NCBI GenBank assembly: GCA_037382465.1 | Contig: JARRPX010000017.1 | Span: 1-64,000, forward strand | Source of the DNA: Anaerolineales bacterium | GTDB taxonomy: Bacteria > Chloroflexota > Anaerolineae > Anaerolineales > E44-bin32 | DNA length: 64,000 nt | Direction: 5' to 3' | In this document: positions 62,187-64,000 of the stretch, in pieces | How positions within the stretch are numbered: position 1 is the first letter of the stretch | Layout: every line of letters starts with the position of its first letter | Notes under the pieces: generated by a model | Database searches by the model: none | What the model was told of the DNA's origin: nothing | The model's input: the letters and a program-made list of their open reading frames with translations, nothing else | Translations under genes and position numbers: made by a program

Positions 62187-62801
62187 TCAAGTGCGCATCA
62201 ACAAACGCAAACCAAGACCAACGACAACCAGGTTGCCCGCCAGACTCAACGCGAGACGGATGCGGTCTGAAATTCCCTTTCGTAATATCGCCCCGATGAA
62301 CGCCAACAAGCTTTGCCATGAGAAGGATGCAAATCCGGCGCCAAGCACGAACACCGTTCGCTCCAGGATCGTGCTGGAATCCCCCAGCGTGCCGCCGAGG
62401 ATCAGCGCACTGAAATAAACGACGGTCAACGGATTGAGCGCCGTAAGCAGCAAGAATTGCACGTAGAGTTTCCAGTATCCGGCCTCGGGATTCGCATTCT
62501 CGATCGGATCTGCGATCCGCAGAGAACGCCGCATGCCGAAAATCCCCAGCCCTACCAGCAGGATCGAGCTTGCGAGACGTACCGGGTCTGCGTATGGTTC
62601 CAGAAAAGTGGCCAACACACTCCCCACTGCAGCAGCCAGTGCGGCGAAGAGAAAATCGACCGTCGCAGCGCCGCTTCCGGCGACGAAACCTGCAGTAAAT
62701 CCCTTGCGCAGTGTCGTTTCCACAATCAAAAGAGAGATGGCGCCAACCGGAATGGCAATGCCGTATCCGGCCAACAAACCCTCAACCAAAATTGTAGTCA
62801 T
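62187..62801 (-). CDS. LysE-family exporter
   Basis: A 204-residue membrane protein with about five to six hydrophobic segments and the LysE/RhtB opening GYGIAIPVGAISLLIVE, then GFVAGSGAATVDFLFAALA and LLTALNPLTVVYFSALI. The family exports amino acids and related solutes. The substrate is not fixed by sequence. Confidence 0.88.
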   Translation of the reverse strand: MTTILVEGLLAGYGIAIPVGAISLLIVETTLRKGFTAGFVAGSGAATVDFLFAALAAAVGSVLATFLEPYADPVRLASSILLVGLGIFGMRRSLRIADPIENANPEAGYWKLYVQFLLLTALNPLTVVYFSALILGGTLGDSSTILERTVFVLGAGFASFSWQSLLAFIGAILRKGISDRIRLALSLAGNLVVVGLGLRLLMRT

Positions 62802-62853
62802 CTTCCTTCAGCATTCCGTTCTTCGATGTTCGAGCGTGGAAGATTTCACGTCA

Positions 62854-64000
62854 TCAGTCGGCTGCTGCTCCGACGAGATCGTAGGGCATGGCGCTGTCGA
62901 TTCTCACGGGCAGCATTTCACCCAGCGGATGCTCGCCGTCGATGATCACCAAACCATCGATCTCGGGTGCATCCCGGAACGACCGGCCCAATGTGATGCC
63001 GTCTCCAACACCTTCCGTCAAAACCGGAAGGATGCGCCCGACGAAGGTTTGATTTTTCTCCAGGGAGATCTGTTGCTGCAGAAGCATCAAACGACGCTGC
63101 CGCTCGACTTTCACCTCTGACGAAATCGGATCTCCCAGCGCTTCACTCTCCGTCCCCACTTCCGGAGAAAAAGTAAAAACGCCCACCCGATCGAAGCGAA
63201 CCTCCGAGACGAAATCCAGCAGAGTCTCGAACGCCTGCTCCGTTTCGTTGGGATAGCCCACGATGAACGTGGAGCGCAAAGCCACATCCGGCACAGCGCT
63301 TCGTAATTTCTCCAGCGTACGATGCACCCACTCGAGGTTCGCCGGTCGCCGCATACGCCGCAGCACCTCGGGATGCGCGTGCTGCAGCGGCATGTCGATG
63401 TAGGGGACGATCTGGGGATTCCCGGCGATCACCTCGATCAGGCGATCTGTCACGCAACCAGGATAAGCGTAGAGAATGCGCAGCCAATCGATATTCGGGA
63501 CCGCCTTCACCAGGTCCTCGATCAACACAGCCAACCCGTCCTGGATGCCCAAATCATGTCCGTAATCCGTCGTGTCCTGCGCAATGAGATTGATTTCCCG
63601 CACGCCGCGATCCTGTAAAAGTCTTGCATCGGCGAGAATCCGTTCGGGCGGCCGGCTCACGGCCGTTCCCTTGATCAAAGGAATGGCACAGAACGCACAT
63701 GGACGTCGGCATCCATCGGCGATCTTCAGGTATGCGCTTGCACCCTGAACCGCCGTGCGCGGGACGGCTAGGTCCTCGTCACCGACTTCAGTTTCTTCAG
63801 GGAGATAGAAGATGGTTTGGGGTGTCTTTCGATTCCGCAGCACTTCGACGAGCTGCACGATGTCCATCCAGCGCCGGGTTCCAATCAATCCATCGATGCC
63901 CGGCACCTGCTGAGCGACCGCTGCGCCAAACCGCTGGGTGAGACAACCGGCAGCGATCAGCATTTGCCCGGGTTGTTTGAGATTTGTGAGACGTTGGAGT
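62854..64000 (-). CDS. rimO: Ribosomal protein S12 methylthiotransferase RimO (N-terminus beyond window end)
   Basis: A partial frame of 381 residues running off the right end. The radical-SAM motif is CRRPCAFCAIP, with an upstream Cys in AAGCLTQRFG, and the C-terminal TRAM-like domain begins near EKNQTFVGRILP. The frame remains open to 64000 with sensible sequence (LTNLKQPGQ), so the ATG at 63963 is internal. RimO rather than MiaB by the S12-type C-terminus (ISLEKN and GRSFRDAPEIDG). Confidence 0.93.
   Translation of the reverse strand, partial: LQRLTNLKQPGQMLIAAGCLTQRFGAAVAQQVPGIDGLIGTRRWMDIVQLVEVLRNRKTPQTIFYLPEETEVGDEDLAVPRTAVQGASAYLKIADGCRRPCAFCAIPLIKGTAVSRPPERILADARLLQDRGVREINLIAQDTTDYGHDLGIQDGLAVLIEDLVKAVPNIDWLRILYAYPGCVTDRLIEVIAGNPQIVPYIDMPLQHAHPEVLRRMRRPANLEWVHRTLEKLRSAVPDVALRSTFIVGYPNETEQAFETLLDFVSEVRFDRVGVFTFSPEVGTESEALGDPISSEVKVERQRRLMLLQQQISLEKNQTFVGRILPVLTEGVGDGITLGRSFRDAPEIDGLVIIDGEHPLGEMLPVRIDSAMPYDLVGAAAD

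Noticed and set aside
1-64000. CRISPR arrays, insertion sequences, prophage or integrase genes
   Set aside because: No regularly spaced repeats, transposase motifs (DDE, HUH) or integrase signatures were seen.

Overview
The window looks like a chromosomal segment of an anaerobic, GC-rich bacterium, most likely a Chloroflexota (Anaerolineae-like) organism. This placement is inferred from gene content: an ECF sigma factor paired with a DUF5667-type protein, many lipoproteins and large membrane glycosyltransferases, tandem HdrA proteins with a MetVF pair, and a Leloir/ABC sugar island. No rRNA or tRNA gene is present to confirm it. I see no CRISPR array, insertion sequence or prophage.

Layout. 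1-1799: a truncated membrane protein (-) and a zinc-ribbon/TPR-like protein (+). 2035-6015: a first Hdr module (tandem HdrA, 2x[4Fe-4S] ferredoxin, MvhD with Cys). 6127-13133: a galactose island, with galT (-) divergent from a LacI-type regulator, followed on + by an ABC sugar transporter and galK; matching inverted operators lie in front of galT and the regulator. 13177-14732: a transglutaminase-like lipoprotein and a small anchored protein (-). 15055-31806: a gap-poor, 11-gene + strand operon. It holds two HdrA-GltD-HdrA giant fusions, two MvhD proteins each requiring an in-frame UGA to be read as selenocysteine, a cNMP-domain histidine kinase and a two-receiver response regulator between the two modules, then metV, metF, an HdrC-HdrB fusion, a degenerate HdrC-like protein and a CooC-type nickel ATPase. 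A bidirectional terminator separates it from a convergent tungsten-type aldehyde ferredoxin oxidoreductase. 34251-38223: pstSCAB with a Pho-box-like repeat array. 38250-41001: a YggS-family PLP protein and a glycosyltransferase-like membrane protein. 41036-46870: hypABFCDE (-), with hypB apparently broken. 47071-52341: a five-haem lipoprotein, msrB, an amine-oxidase-like flavoprotein plus flippase, and a SWIM zinc-finger protein behind an attenuator-like leader. 52563-62139: a HAD phosphatase, a DUF2723 glycosyltransferase, metK with a MetE-like methyltransferase, and a secreted PKD protein divergent from the ECF sigma/DUF5667 pair. 62187-64000: a LysE-type exporter and rimO (cut by the window end).

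Working together. The main story is C1 and electron metabolism. MetF/MetV reduce methylene-tetrahydrofolate. The HdrA fusions carry both HdrA flavin units and a GltD/NfnB-type NAD(P)H-oxidising unit. MvhD (Sec or Cys) and ferredoxin clusters would pass electrons between partners. The HdrC-HdrB fusion would be a thiol/disulfide-type or MetFV-facing reductase module. CooC-type nickel insertion, Hyp maturation, AOR, MetK and the MetE-like protein fit an acetogen-like or Wood-Ljungdahl lifestyle, although no CODH/ACS or hydrogenase structural genes lie in the window. The candidate new system is a duplicated, selenium-dependent, NAD(P)H-linked Hdr-MetVF complex with its own two-component system embedded in the operon.
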